From contig NZ_FMCS01000001.1 in NCBI RefSeq assembly GCF_900091435.1, positions 805,512 to 869,511 on the forward strand: DNA of 64,000 bases, read 5' to 3'. The position numbers were made by a program, and so were the translations under genes. The notes beneath the pieces are model-generated. The model was not told the DNA's origin. It ran no database searches and saw only the letters and a program-made list of their open reading frames with translations. This document shows, in pieces, positions 18,168-25,546 of this stretch. Within the stretch, counting starts at the first letter, position 1; each line of letters opens with the position of its first letter. Origin of the DNA: Micromonospora chaiyaphumensis. Its GTDB lineage: Bacteria > Actinomycetota > Actinomycetes > Mycobacteriales > Micromonosporaceae.

Positions 18168-18913
18168 GCACCGCCACCGCCACCGCCACCTCGGTCAGCC
18201 TGGCCGTCCGTGACGTGCACCTGGCGTTCGGGCAGCACCAGGTGCTGCGCGGCGCCGACCTCGAGGTGGCCCGGGGCGGCACGGCCTGCGTGATCGGCCC
18301 GTCCGGCTCCGGCAAGTCGACCCTGCTGCGCACGATCAACCGGCTCATCGAACCGGACCGGGGTGACGTGCTGCTGGACGGGCGCAGCGTGCTGGGCGAC
18401 GACCCGGACGCGTTGCGCCAGCGCATCGGCATGGTGTTCCAGCAGTTCAACCTGTTTCCGCACATGACCGTGCTGCGCAACCTCACGCTCGCCCTGCGCA
18501 AGCTCAAGAAGCTTCCCGAGGACGAGGCCGTGCAGGTCGCCCGGACCCAGCTCGACCTGGTCGGCCTGGCCCACAAGGCCGACGTCCGGCCGGCGCAGCT
18601 CTCCGGCGGGCAGCAGCAGCGGGTGGCCATCGCCCGGGCCCTCGCGCTGCGGCCGCAGGTGATGCTCTTCGACGAGGCCACCTCGGCGCTCGACCCGGAG
18701 CTGGTCAAGGGTGTGCTCGGGGTGATGGCCGACCTCTCGGCCGCCGGCATGACCATGGTGGTGGTCACCCACGAGATGGGCTTCGCCCGCGAGGTGGCCG
18801 ACACGGTGGCGTTCATGGACGCCGGTGTCGTGCTGGAGGCCGGCCCGCCGGCCGCCGTCTTCGAGGCCGCGGAGCACCCGCGGCTGCGCCGCTTCCTGTC
18901 CCAGGTGCTCTGA
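18164..18913 (+). CDS. Polar amino-acid ABC transporter ATP-binding protein (GlnQ/TcyC type)
   Basis: A 249-residue ATPase with Walker A GPSGSGKSTLLR, Q-loop VFQQFNLFPHMTVLRN, signature LSGGQQQRVAIARAL, Walker B VMLFDEATSALDPE and the H-loop VVVTHEMGFAREV. The FNLFPHMTVLRN stretch is characteristic of polar amino-acid importers. It is translationally coupled to the permease gene. With the two genes upstream it forms a complete importer, presumably for sulfur amino acids given the SAM-IV and Cys-leader control. Confidence 0.96.
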   Translation: MSTATATATSVSLAVRDVHLAFGQHQVLRGADLEVARGGTACVIGPSGSGKSTLLRTINRLIEPDRGDVLLDGRSVLGDDPDALRQRIGMVFQQFNLFPHMTVLRNLTLALRKLKKLPEDEAVQVARTQLDLVGLAHKADVRPAQLSGGQQQRVAIARALALRPQVMLFDEATSALDPELVKGVLGVMADLSAAGMTMVVVTHEMGFAREVADTVAFMDAGVVLEAGPPAAVFEAAEHPRLRRFLSQVL

Positions 18914-18924
18914 CCGGGGCGCCG

Positions 18925-19614
18925 TCAGCCGGGGCAGCGGTCGGAGAGGGCGTAGCGGGTGAGCACCACGTCGCCGATCTGGCGGACCTCGACGACCCGG
19001 GCCCGGCGGCCCGGGTGCCACGGGAAGCGGCCGTCCTCGACGAACCGGGGCGCCCGGCGGTCGCCCACGAAGAACGGCGCGACCACCAGGTGCAGCTCGT
19101 CGGCGACACCGGCGGTGAGGAACTGGCAGTGCACGCTGCCACCGCCCTCCACCATGAGCCGGGCGACGCCCCGCCCGGCCAGGTCGGCCAGGACCGCCTC
19201 GGGGGTGACCGGGTCGCCCGCGTCGACCACGGTGGCCACCGCGCCGACCTGCTCCCGGGTCTTGTCCGCCACGCCGCTCGGGCAGTAGACCAGCTTCGCC
19301 CCGTCGCCCATGGTGAAGAACCGGGCGGTCGGGTCGAGGTCGCCGCTGGCCGTGACGGTGACCTTCACGGGGCACGGCGGCAGGCCGCGGGCCACCCGCT
19401 CGGCCCGCCGCCGCTCGCTGCGCACCAGCAGCCGCGGGTCGTCGCGGCGGACCGTGGCCGCACCCACCATGATCGCGTCACAGCCGGCCCGGACCGCGTC
19501 GATCCGGTCCAGGTCGGCGTCGTTGGACAGCAGCAGCCGCTCGGCGGTGGCGTCGTCGATGTAGCCGTCGATCGACATCGCGCAGCTGAGCAGCACGTAC
19601 GGCCGGCCGGTCAC
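18925..19614 (-). CDS. RibD C-terminal-type (DHFR-fold) reductase
   Basis: A 229-residue protein with VLLSCAMSIDGYIDDA, SNDADLDRIDAVRAGCDAIMVGAATVRRDDPRL and a C-terminal VARLMVEGGGSVHCQFLTAG, as in the RibD C-terminal/RIB7 reductase domain that reduces the ribosylamino side chain of the riboflavin intermediate with NADPH. No deaminase domain is attached. It starts at GTG 19614, overlapping the ribA stop (GTGA). The pairing suggests it acts on the RibA product, but the location, beside glycosyltransferase and phospholipid genes and away from riboflavin synthase genes, suggests a pathway other than vitamin B2. Confidence 0.9.
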   Translation of the reverse strand: MTGRPYVLLSCAMSIDGYIDDATAERLLLSNDADLDRIDAVRAGCDAIMVGAATVRRDDPRLLVRSERRRAERVARGLPPCPVKVTVTASGDLDPTARFFTMGDGAKLVYCPSGVADKTREQVGAVATVVDAGDPVTPEAVLADLAGRGVARLMVEGGGSVHCQFLTAGVADELHLVVAPFFVGDRRAPRFVEDGRFPWHPGRRARVVEVRQIGDVVLTRYALSDRCPG

Positions 19615-20246
19615 GGCACGAACGGCAGGTCGAGGGCATGGTCGGCGCGGGTCACCTTGGCCGCCAGGTAGCCCGCGTTCGCCGGGGACAGGTGCACGCC
19701 GGTGAGCACCCGGTCGACCACCGTGACGCCCAGCCGCTCGAGCTGGGCCGCCTTGTCCGGGTTGTTGCTGAGCAGGGCCACCCGGCTCACGCCCAGCGCG
19801 GCGAGCATCTGCGCGGCCACCGTGTAGTCGCGCTCGTCGGGGCCCCGGCCGAGCGCCACGTTGGCCTCGTAGGTGTCCAGGCCGCCGTCCTGCAGCGCGT
19901 AGGCGTCGAGCTTGGCGTAGAGGCCGATGCCCCGGCCCTCCTGGCGCAGGTAGAGCAGGTAGCCGCCGGCGTCGGCGATCCGCTCGACCGCCTCGCGCAG
20001 CTGGGGGCCGCAGTCGCAGCGCTGGCTGCCGAACACGTCCCCGGTCAGGCACTCGCTGTGCGGACGGACCAGCGGTGGCGACGTGGCCGGGTCGCGCGGC
20101 TCACCGAGCCCGATGGCGAGGTGCTCACGGCCGTCGACCAGCCCGTGGAAGGAGTGCACGCGGGCGTTGGTCACGTAGCCGTCCGGGAACCGCAGAGGGA
20201 CTGTGACCTGGGTCCGGACCGTCGCGGTGGGCAGAGCTTCGTCCAT
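19611..20246 (-). CDS. ribA: GTP cyclohydrolase II (stand-alone RibA)
   Basis: A 211-residue enzyme that opens GTP to 2,5-diamino-6-ribosylamino-pyrimidinone phosphate, formate and pyrophosphate. The zinc ligands appear as SECLTGDVFGSQRCDCG; the active-site segments YLLYLRQEGRGIGLYAKLDAY, TYEANVALG, DERDY and LLSNNPDK are present. There is no N-terminal RibB domain, unlike the usual fused riboflavin gene of actinomycetes. ATG 20246 has AAGGAG 5 nt upstream. It is coupled to a RibD-like reductase and sits 69 nt behind the membrane-protein gene of the same operon, suggesting a dedicated biosynthesis. Confidence 0.95.
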   Translation of the reverse strand: MDEALPTATVRTQVTVPLRFPDGYVTNARVHSFHGLVDGREHLAIGLGEPRDPATSPPLVRPHSECLTGDVFGSQRCDCGPQLREAVERIADAGGYLLYLRQEGRGIGLYAKLDAYALQDGGLDTYEANVALGRGPDERDYTVAAQMLAALGVSRVALLSNNPDKAAQLERLGVTVVDRVLTGVHLSPANAGYLAAKVTRADHALDLPFVP

Positions 20247-20315
20247 GCTTCTCCTTCGTCCGCGGCTGCCGGGCGGGCCGGCAACGCACACCTCGCACCC
20301 TCACCGTAGGCGGGA

Positions 20316-21293
20316 TCACCGACAGTCGCCGGGCTCCGGAGCCGGACGGCGGCGGACCAGCAGCACGACGGCGCCCGGCAGGCTGGCCACCAGGACCAGC
20401 GCCCCGTAGACGGTGCCCGTGGCGACGCCCTGCGCGGCGGTGAGGCCGGCCGCGGCGAACGCCCAGGCGGCGACCCCCTCGCGCGGCCCGAAGCCGCCCA
20501 CGTTGGTGGGCAGTCCCATGGCGAGCAGGGCCAGCAGGGTCAGCGGCACCAGCCGGGACAGCGGCGCGTCGGCGCCCGCGGTGCGCGCCGCCACCACGAA
20601 GGTGGCCAGGTGACCGGCGACCACCACGGCCGAGGCCGTCACCACGCCCAGCCAGGTGCGCCGGGCGAGCAGTCCGGCCCGGACGTCGGCGACCGCGGTC
20701 CGCGCCGCGCGGGCCCAGCGGGACGCGCCGGAGCGGGGCACGGTGCGGGCGGCCAGCGCCAGCGCCAGCGCGACGGCCGCCAGCCCGGCGGCCACCGCCG
20801 GCAGGTAGGGCCGGACCGGGGACGGCAGCGCCGCCAGCACGGCCACCGCGATGACCAGCTGGACCACCTGACCGGCCGTGCGCTCCCACACCACGGCGCG
20901 CACCCCCCGGGCCACGTCCCCGGCGTCCCGGCCGTGCCGCACCGCCCGGTGCACGTCGCCGAGCACCCCGCCGGGCAGCGTGGAGTTGAGGAAGACCGCC
21001 CGGTAGCAGTGCGCGACCGCGGCCCGCAGCGGCAGCCGTACGCCCAGCCCGGCCGCCACCAGCGACCAGCGCCAGGCGCAGCAGACGGTGGTGACGGCGC
21101 CGATGCCGAGCGCGGCGGCGAGCGCGGGCGCGTCGATCAGCCGCAGCCCGGTCAGGAACGGGCCGGTGCCCACCGACCAGACCAGTGCGGCGAGCACCGC
21201 GACGCCGGCGAGCGGGCGGGCCCAGGCCCAGAACGACCGGGCGGGCACGGGCGCGGCGGCCGGGACGGGCCCGGCGACGGCGGCGTGTGACAA
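20316..21293 (-). CDS. LPG_synthase_TM (UPF0104) family membrane protein
   Basis: A 325-residue protein with 7-8 hydrophobic helices and the family hallmarks WRWSLVAAGLGVRLPLRAAVAHCYRAVFLNSTLPGG (positions split by loops) and a later GLPTNVGGFGPREGVAAWAF. The family is the membrane half of lysyl-PG synthase/MprF, thought to flip lipids or lipid-linked products. The start is TTG 21293: GGGAGGACC lies 7 nt upstream and no ATG or GTG fits as well. Its place in the operon makes it a candidate flippase for the lipid product. Function is inferred. Confidence 0.85.
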   Translation of the reverse strand: MSHAAVAGPVPAAAPVPARSFWAWARPLAGVAVLAALVWSVGTGPFLTGLRLIDAPALAAALGIGAVTTVCCAWRWSLVAAGLGVRLPLRAAVAHCYRAVFLNSTLPGGVLGDVHRAVRHGRDAGDVARGVRAVVWERTAGQVVQLVIAVAVLAALPSPVRPYLPAVAAGLAAVALALALAARTVPRSGASRWARAARTAVADVRAGLLARRTWLGVVTASAVVVAGHLATFVVAARTAGADAPLSRLVPLTLLALLAMGLPTNVGGFGPREGVAAWAFAAAGLTAAQGVATGTVYGALVLVASLPGAVVLLVRRRPAPEPGDCR

Positions 21294-21345
21294 GAGCGGT
21301 CCTCCCTCGGTCCACCTGTTGTCACGTGCCGCGGGCCGATCCGGT

Positions 21346-22158
21346 TCATCCGGCGAGCAGGTCGGCGTGGTGCAGCACCACCCGCAGCCGGCCGTCCGCC
21401 GCCTCGGCGAGCCTCCGCTCCCGGTACGTCCCGGCCACGCCGGCCAGCTCCGGCCGCTCCTCGACGGCCGCGTCGAGCCAGCCGACCAGCCACTCCGCGA
21501 TCAGCGCGGCCTGTTCGGGGCCGAGGCGCCACGGGCTGGGCCGGACCCGCACCGGGACGCCCCGGCGGCGGAAGGCCGCCACGGTGGCGTCCACGGCGTC
21601 CGGGCCGAGCAGGGCGCGCCCGGCGGCCGTCCGCCGCTGGTGGGCGTTGAACGCGGCCTCGAACTCGGCGTCGAGCGGGTCGGCGGGGGTGAACCGGGCC
21701 CGGCCCAGCACGGTGATCGCGAACAGGGTGGGGTGGCCGGCGCAGGCCGCCACGATCCGCTCGATCTCCTCGGCGGTGAGCATGTCCAGCAGCGCCGAGG
21801 CGGTGACCAGGTGGGCGTCGGCCAGGTCCGCGGCGCCCAGCCGGGTGATGTCGGAGCCCCGGGTCAGCACGGTGACCGGGCTGCCGTCGGCGGCGACGAC
21901 CGCCCCGGTTGCGGCCAGCGCCAGCAGGTCGGCATCGCGCTCGTGCAGCACCCAGCGCTGCGGGCCGGGCAGCCGTGGGGCGAGCCAGCGGACCATCGAG
22001 CCGGTGCCGCTGCCCAGGTCGTGCACGACCACCGGCCGGTCGGCGGGCAGCCGGCGGCGGGCCGCGTCGAGCAGTTCGGCCGAGCGGGCGGCCGCGTCGG
22101 CGGGTTCGCGCAGCCGCAGCCAGTCCGCGAAGTCGGGGGGAAGCAGCGAGGTGGTCAT
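21346..22158 (-). CDS. SAM-dependent methyltransferase, class I
   Basis: A 270-residue protein with the SAM-binding motif VVVHDLGSGTGSMVRWLAP, an acidic second motif (VLHERDADLL) and motif LVTASALLDMLTAEEIERI. It resembles trans-aconitate-like/unclassified actinomycete methyltransferases; the acceptor is unknown. It overlaps the upstream glycosyltransferase gene by 4 nt and lies 52 nt before the membrane-protein gene. Its coupling to sugar and pterin-type genes suggests O- or N-methylation of the cluster product, which is inference. Confidence 0.87.
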   Translation of the reverse strand: MTTSLLPPDFADWLRLREPADAAARSAELLDAARRRLPADRPVVVHDLGSGTGSMVRWLAPRLPGPQRWVLHERDADLLALAATGAVVAADGSPVTVLTRGSDITRLGAADLADAHLVTASALLDMLTAEEIERIVAACAGHPTLFAITVLGRARFTPADPLDAEFEAAFNAHQRRTAAGRALLGPDAVDATVAAFRRRGVPVRVRPSPWRLGPEQAALIAEWLVGWLDAAVEERPELAGVAGTYRERRLAEAADGRLRVVLHHADLLAG

Positions 22159-23192
22159 GCGGCCGTGGCCTCCTTGAGGGCTGCGGCCAGCCGGTCGGCG
22201 GTGACCGGCCAGCCCGTGAGGGTGTCCCGCCGCTGCCGGGCGGCGCGGCGCAGCCGGTCCCGCAGGTCCGGGTCGGTGAGCCAGCGGCGCAGCGCGCCGG
22301 CCAGCGCGGCCGGGTCCGCCGGGGGCACCAGCAGGCCGGGCCGGTCGCCGCCAGGGGCGCGCCCGAGCGTCGCGGGCAGGCCGCCGGTGTCGCTGGCCAG
22401 CACGGGCACGCCCCGGGCGAGCGCCTCGGTGACCACCATCCCGTAGGTCTCCCGGCGGGACGGCAGCACCAGCAGGTCCGCGGCGGCGTACACGCCGGCC
22501 AGGTCGTCGCCGGTCAGCGGGCCGGCCAGCCGCACCCGGCCGGCGAGGCCGCTGTCGGCGAGCCGGCGGCGCAGCACCGCCACGAAGTCCGGGTCGCGGG
22601 TGAGCGGGCCGACCCAGTCACAGGTCCAGGGCAGGCCGGCGAGCCGGGTGAGGGCGGCGGCGAGCACGTCCTGGCCCTTGAGCGGGGTGAGCGCCGCGAC
22701 GCAGAGCAGCCGGTCGCCGGCCGGCGAGCCCGGCGCGACCGGCGCCGGGTCCGCCCCGGGCGCGGCGACCCGAACCCGGTCGGCGGGCAGCCGGTAGCGG
22801 TCGAGCAGCCGGCGGCGGGTCCAGTCGCTGGTGGTGACCACGGCCGTCGCCGCCTGGAGGGCGCGAGCCTCGACCTCGTCCTCCAGCGGCAGGTGCACGA
22901 GCACCACGAGGCGCAGCCGCCGGGCCTCCGGGGTCAGCACCTCCGGCACGGTCGACGCGACCAGCCCGTCGAGCAGCACGGCCGCGCCGTCGGGCAGCCC
23001 GGCCAGCACCCCGGCCAGCGCCGCCCGGTCGGCCGCCGCCGGGTGCGGCCAGCCGCCGGGCACCGGGTGCTCCCGCACCGACCAGCCCAGGGCGGCCAGC
23101 TCCCGGCACACCCGGCGGTCGTACCCGTTGCCGCCGCTCGGGCTCGCCGGGTCGTCGATGTCGCCCGGCAGCACCACGTGCACGACCGTCAT
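22155..23192 (-). CDS. GT4-family glycosyltransferase
   Basis: A 345-residue GT-B fold enzyme. The N-terminal domain has DDPASPSGGNGYDRRVCRELA and the C-terminal domain the GT4 hallmark LLVLPSRRETYGMVVTEALA followed by GVPVLASDTGGLPATLG. LLCVAALTPLKGQDVLAAAL is the usual nucleotide-sugar loop. It is expected to transfer a hexose from a nucleotide sugar in the cytoplasm. It starts 4 nt after the PTPS-like gene and overlaps the methyltransferase gene, so it is translated as part of one operon. Confidence 0.93.
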   Translation of the reverse strand: MTVVHVVLPGDIDDPASPSGGNGYDRRVCRELAALGWSVREHPVPGGWPHPAAADRAALAGVLAGLPDGAAVLLDGLVASTVPEVLTPEARRLRLVVLVHLPLEDEVEARALQAATAVVTTSDWTRRRLLDRYRLPADRVRVAAPGADPAPVAPGSPAGDRLLCVAALTPLKGQDVLAAALTRLAGLPWTCDWVGPLTRDPDFVAVLRRRLADSGLAGRVRLAGPLTGDDLAGVYAAADLLVLPSRRETYGMVVTEALARGVPVLASDTGGLPATLGRAPGGDRPGLLVPPADPAALAGALRRWLTDPDLRDRLRRAARQRRDTLTGWPVTADRLAAALKEATAA

Positions 23193-23196
23193 CCGG

Positions 23197-23595
23197 TCAC
23201 AGCGACCGCTCGTAGCTGGCCCACGCGACGTGCGACTCGTGCAGGGTGACGGTGATCCCGGCCAGGCCGCGTGCCCCCTCGCCGAGCCGCCCGTCGTGCA
23301 CCGCCTCGGCCAGCCGGTCGGCCACCGTCCGGGCCAGCACCTCGGTGGTGGTGTTCACCCCGGCGAAGTCCGGCTCGTCGTCCAGGTTGCGGTAGGTGAG
23401 CGCGCCGAGCACGGCCTTGAGCTGCTCGGTGGCCAGGCCGATGTCGACCACGATCCCGTCGGCGTCCAGCTCCGGGCGGCGGAAGGTGGCGTCGACCACG
23501 AAGGTGGCGCCGTGCAGCCGCTGGGCCGGGCCGAACACCTCGCCGCGGAAGCTGTGGGCGACCATCATGTGGTCCCGGACGGTGACGCTGAACAA
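23197..23595 (-). CDS. Divergent 6-pyruvoyl-tetrahydropterin synthase/QueD-fold protein
   Basis: A 132-residue T-fold protein. [15 protein letters not shown] gives the first zinc-type His; the normally HGHNY motif reads LHGATF, so the second His of that pair is replaced by Ala, and the usual catalytic Cys before it is absent. [24 protein letters not shown] and the C-terminal ESHVAWASY are retained. The start is TTG 23595, with GAGGAG 7-9 nt upstream overlapping the stop of the dehydrogenase gene. The changes suggest an altered reaction on a pterin-like substrate. The annotation as PTPS is by fold only. Confidence 0.85.
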   Translation of the reverse strand: MFSVTVRDHMMVAHSFRGEVFGPAQRLHGATFVVDATFRRPELDADGIVVDIGLATEQLKAVLGALTYRNLDDEPDFAGVNTTTEVLARTVADRLAEAVHDGRLGEGARGLAGITVTLHESHVAWASYERSL

Positions 23596-23599
23596 GAGA

Positions 23600-24577
23600 T
23601 CACTCCTCGTCGTAGGTGATGAGGTGGCAGAGCGCGGGTAGCCGGCCCGTGGCGAGCCGGTCCAGCACGTCGGGCAGGTCGGCGAAGCGGGACCGGCCGG
23701 TGAGCAGGGCGTCGAACGCCGGGTCGGCGAGCAGGTCCAGGGCCACCGCCAGCCGGTCGGCGTAGCTGCGGTCGGCGCGCCGCGGCGACACGGTGCCGAC
23801 CTGGCTGCTGCGGATGCCGAGCCGCTTCGAGTGGAAGGCACCGCCCAGGGCGAGGGTGACCGGGCGGTCGCCGTACCAGCTCAGCTCCAGCACCGTGCGG
23901 TCGGGCCGGAGCAGCTCCAGGGCGCGTTGCAGCCCCTCGGCGGTGGCGCTGGCGTGCACCACCAGGTCCCGGTCGCCGGCCGCGTCGGCGGGCAGCGCGA
24001 AGTCGACGCCGAGCGCCGCGGCCACCGACGCGCGGGCCGGGTCGGCGTCGACCAGCTCGACGCGCACCCCCGGGAAGCGGGCCAGCAGGGCGGCCACGCT
24101 GCAGCCGACCATGCCGCCGCCGACCACGGTGATCCGGTCGCCGACCAGCGGCGCGGCGTCCCACAGCGCGTTCACCGCGGTCTCCACGGTGCCGGCCAGC
24201 ACCGCGCGGGACGCGGGCACCTCATCGGGTACGACCACCACGGCATCGGCCGGCACCACGTACGCGGTCTGGTGGGGGTGCAGGCAGAAGACGGTACGGC
24301 CGCGCAGCTCCGCCGGGCCCGCCTCGACAATGCCGACGCTCAGGTAGCCGTACTTCACCGGGGCCGGGAAGTCGCCCTCCTGGAACGGGGCGCGCATGGT
24401 GGCGTGCTGGTCGGCGGGGACCCGGCCGGTGAAGACCAGGGTCTCGGTGCCCCGGCTGACGCCGGAGTAGCGGGCACGGACCAGCACCTCGCCGGGGCCG
24501 GGCGAGTCGAGCGCGACCGTGCGGATTTCACCCTCGCCGGGGGCGCGGAGCCAGAAGGCGCGGGCCTCACCGGTCAC
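23600..24577 (-). CDS. Medium-chain dehydrogenase/reductase (zinc-ADH-like)
   Basis: A 325-residue MDR-fold enzyme with GroES-like and Rossmann domains; the nucleotide-binding motif reads [20 protein letters not shown] then [11 protein letters not shown]. The normal catalytic Cys region reads [15 protein letters not shown], with Ser in place of Cys and no structural Cys cluster, as in some BchC-like dehydrogenases, so zinc-dependence is doubtful. GTG 24577 has GAGGAG 5 nt upstream. It is the first gene of the leftward operon and is divergent from the CDP-alcohol phosphatidyltransferase gene across 92 nt. The substrate is unknown. Confidence 0.9.
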   Translation of the reverse strand: MTGEARAFWLRAPGEGEIRTVALDSPGPGEVLVRARYSGVSRGTETLVFTGRVPADQHATMRAPFQEGDFPAPVKYGYLSVGIVEAGPAELRGRTVFCLHPHQTAYVVPADAVVVVPDEVPASRAVLAGTVETAVNALWDAAPLVGDRITVVGGGMVGCSVAALLARFPGVRVELVDADPARASVAAALGVDFALPADAAGDRDLVVHASATAEGLQRALELLRPDRTVLELSWYGDRPVTLALGGAFHSKRLGIRSSQVGTVSPRRADRSYADRLAVALDLLADPAFDALLTGRSRFADLPDVLDRLATGRLPALCHLITYDEE

Positions 24578-24669
24578 GAATTCTCCTCTTTTCCGCATCC
24601 GGACCGAACCGGACGGCCGATTTTCCCGTGATGACTGGCAGGGTTGTCGATCATAGACACGGAGGCAGG

Positions 24670-25518
24670 GTGTCCACGGTTCGAAATGGCCCGTTGGTCG
24701 GGTTGATCGTGCAGTTCCTCCTGCTGGCCGGGCTCGCCGGCACGGTGGGCCTCGGCGTGGCGGGCTGGCTGGCCGGCCTCGCGTACGCCGGGGTGCTCTG
24801 CGGGCTCCTCCGGCGTGGCCTGCGGGCGGCCGGCGCGGACCGGCTCGGCCCGGCCGACCGGGTGACGCTGGCCCGGGCGCTGCTGGTCGGCGGGGTGCTC
24901 GCCCTGGTCGTCGACGGCGGCCCGGCGCCGGTGGCCGTGCTGGTCCCGCTGACCGCCGTGGCGCTGGCGCTCGACGCGGTGGACGGACAGGTGGCCCGGC
25001 GCACCGGCACGGTGAGCGCGCTGGGGGCGCGCTTCGACATGGAGGTCGACTCGTTCCTGCTCCTAGTGCTCAGCGTCCACCTGGCTCCCTCGGTCGGCGT
25101 CTGGGTGCTGGTCATCGGCGGGATGCGGTACGCCTTCGTTGCGGCGAGCTGGCCGCTGCCCTGGATGGGCGGGACGCTGCCGCCCCGGTTCTGGCGCAAG
25201 GTGGTCGCGGCGGCGCAGGGTGTGGTGCTCGCGGTCGCGGCGAGCGGGCTGCTGCCACCGGTGGCGACCGCGTCGCTGGTCGCCGGCGCGCTGGCCCTGC
25301 TGGTCGAGTCGTTCGGCCGTGACGTGGCCTGGCTGTGGCGGCACCGCCCGGCTGCCCCGGCGACCCGGCCCGTCCCGGCCGTCGAAGTGGTCCCGGCGGC
25401 CGCCGCCCCGCCCGCCGCGACCGCGCTCCCCGCGCTCGGCCTCCGGCCCGCCGCGACCGCCCCGCCCGCTCCTCCGGTGCCGGTGGCCGTCCGGATCGTC
25501 GCCCACCAGCCGGCCTGA
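24670..25518 (+). CDS. CDP-alcohol phosphatidyltransferase
   Basis: A 282-residue membrane enzyme with about six helices. The family signature is intact: LDAVDGQVARRTGTVSALG continuing to Asp at the two conserved later positions (DG-x2-AR-x8-G-x3-D-x3-D). It would move a phosphatidyl-type group from a CDP-linked lipid to an alcohol. The C-terminal 60 residues are Ala/Pro-rich and low complexity. GTG 24670 follows GGAGG; an upstream in-frame ATG at 24628 is weaker. It is divergent from the dehydrogenase/PTPS/GT operon and followed 28 nt later by a sulfatase-type gene. Confidence 0.93.
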   Translation: MSTVRNGPLVGLIVQFLLLAGLAGTVGLGVAGWLAGLAYAGVLCGLLRRGLRAAGADRLGPADRVTLARALLVGGVLALVVDGGPAPVAVLVPLTAVALALDAVDGQVARRTGTVSALGARFDMEVDSFLLLVLSVHLAPSVGVWVLVIGGMRYAFVAASWPLPWMGGTLPPRFWRKVVAAAQGVVLAVAASGLLPPVATASLVAGALALLVESFGRDVAWLWRHRPAAPATRPVPAVEVVPAAAAPPAATALPALGLRPAATAPPAPPVPVAVRIVAHQPA

Positions 25519-25546
25519 CCCCCTCCCCCTCGCCGAAGGACCCCTC

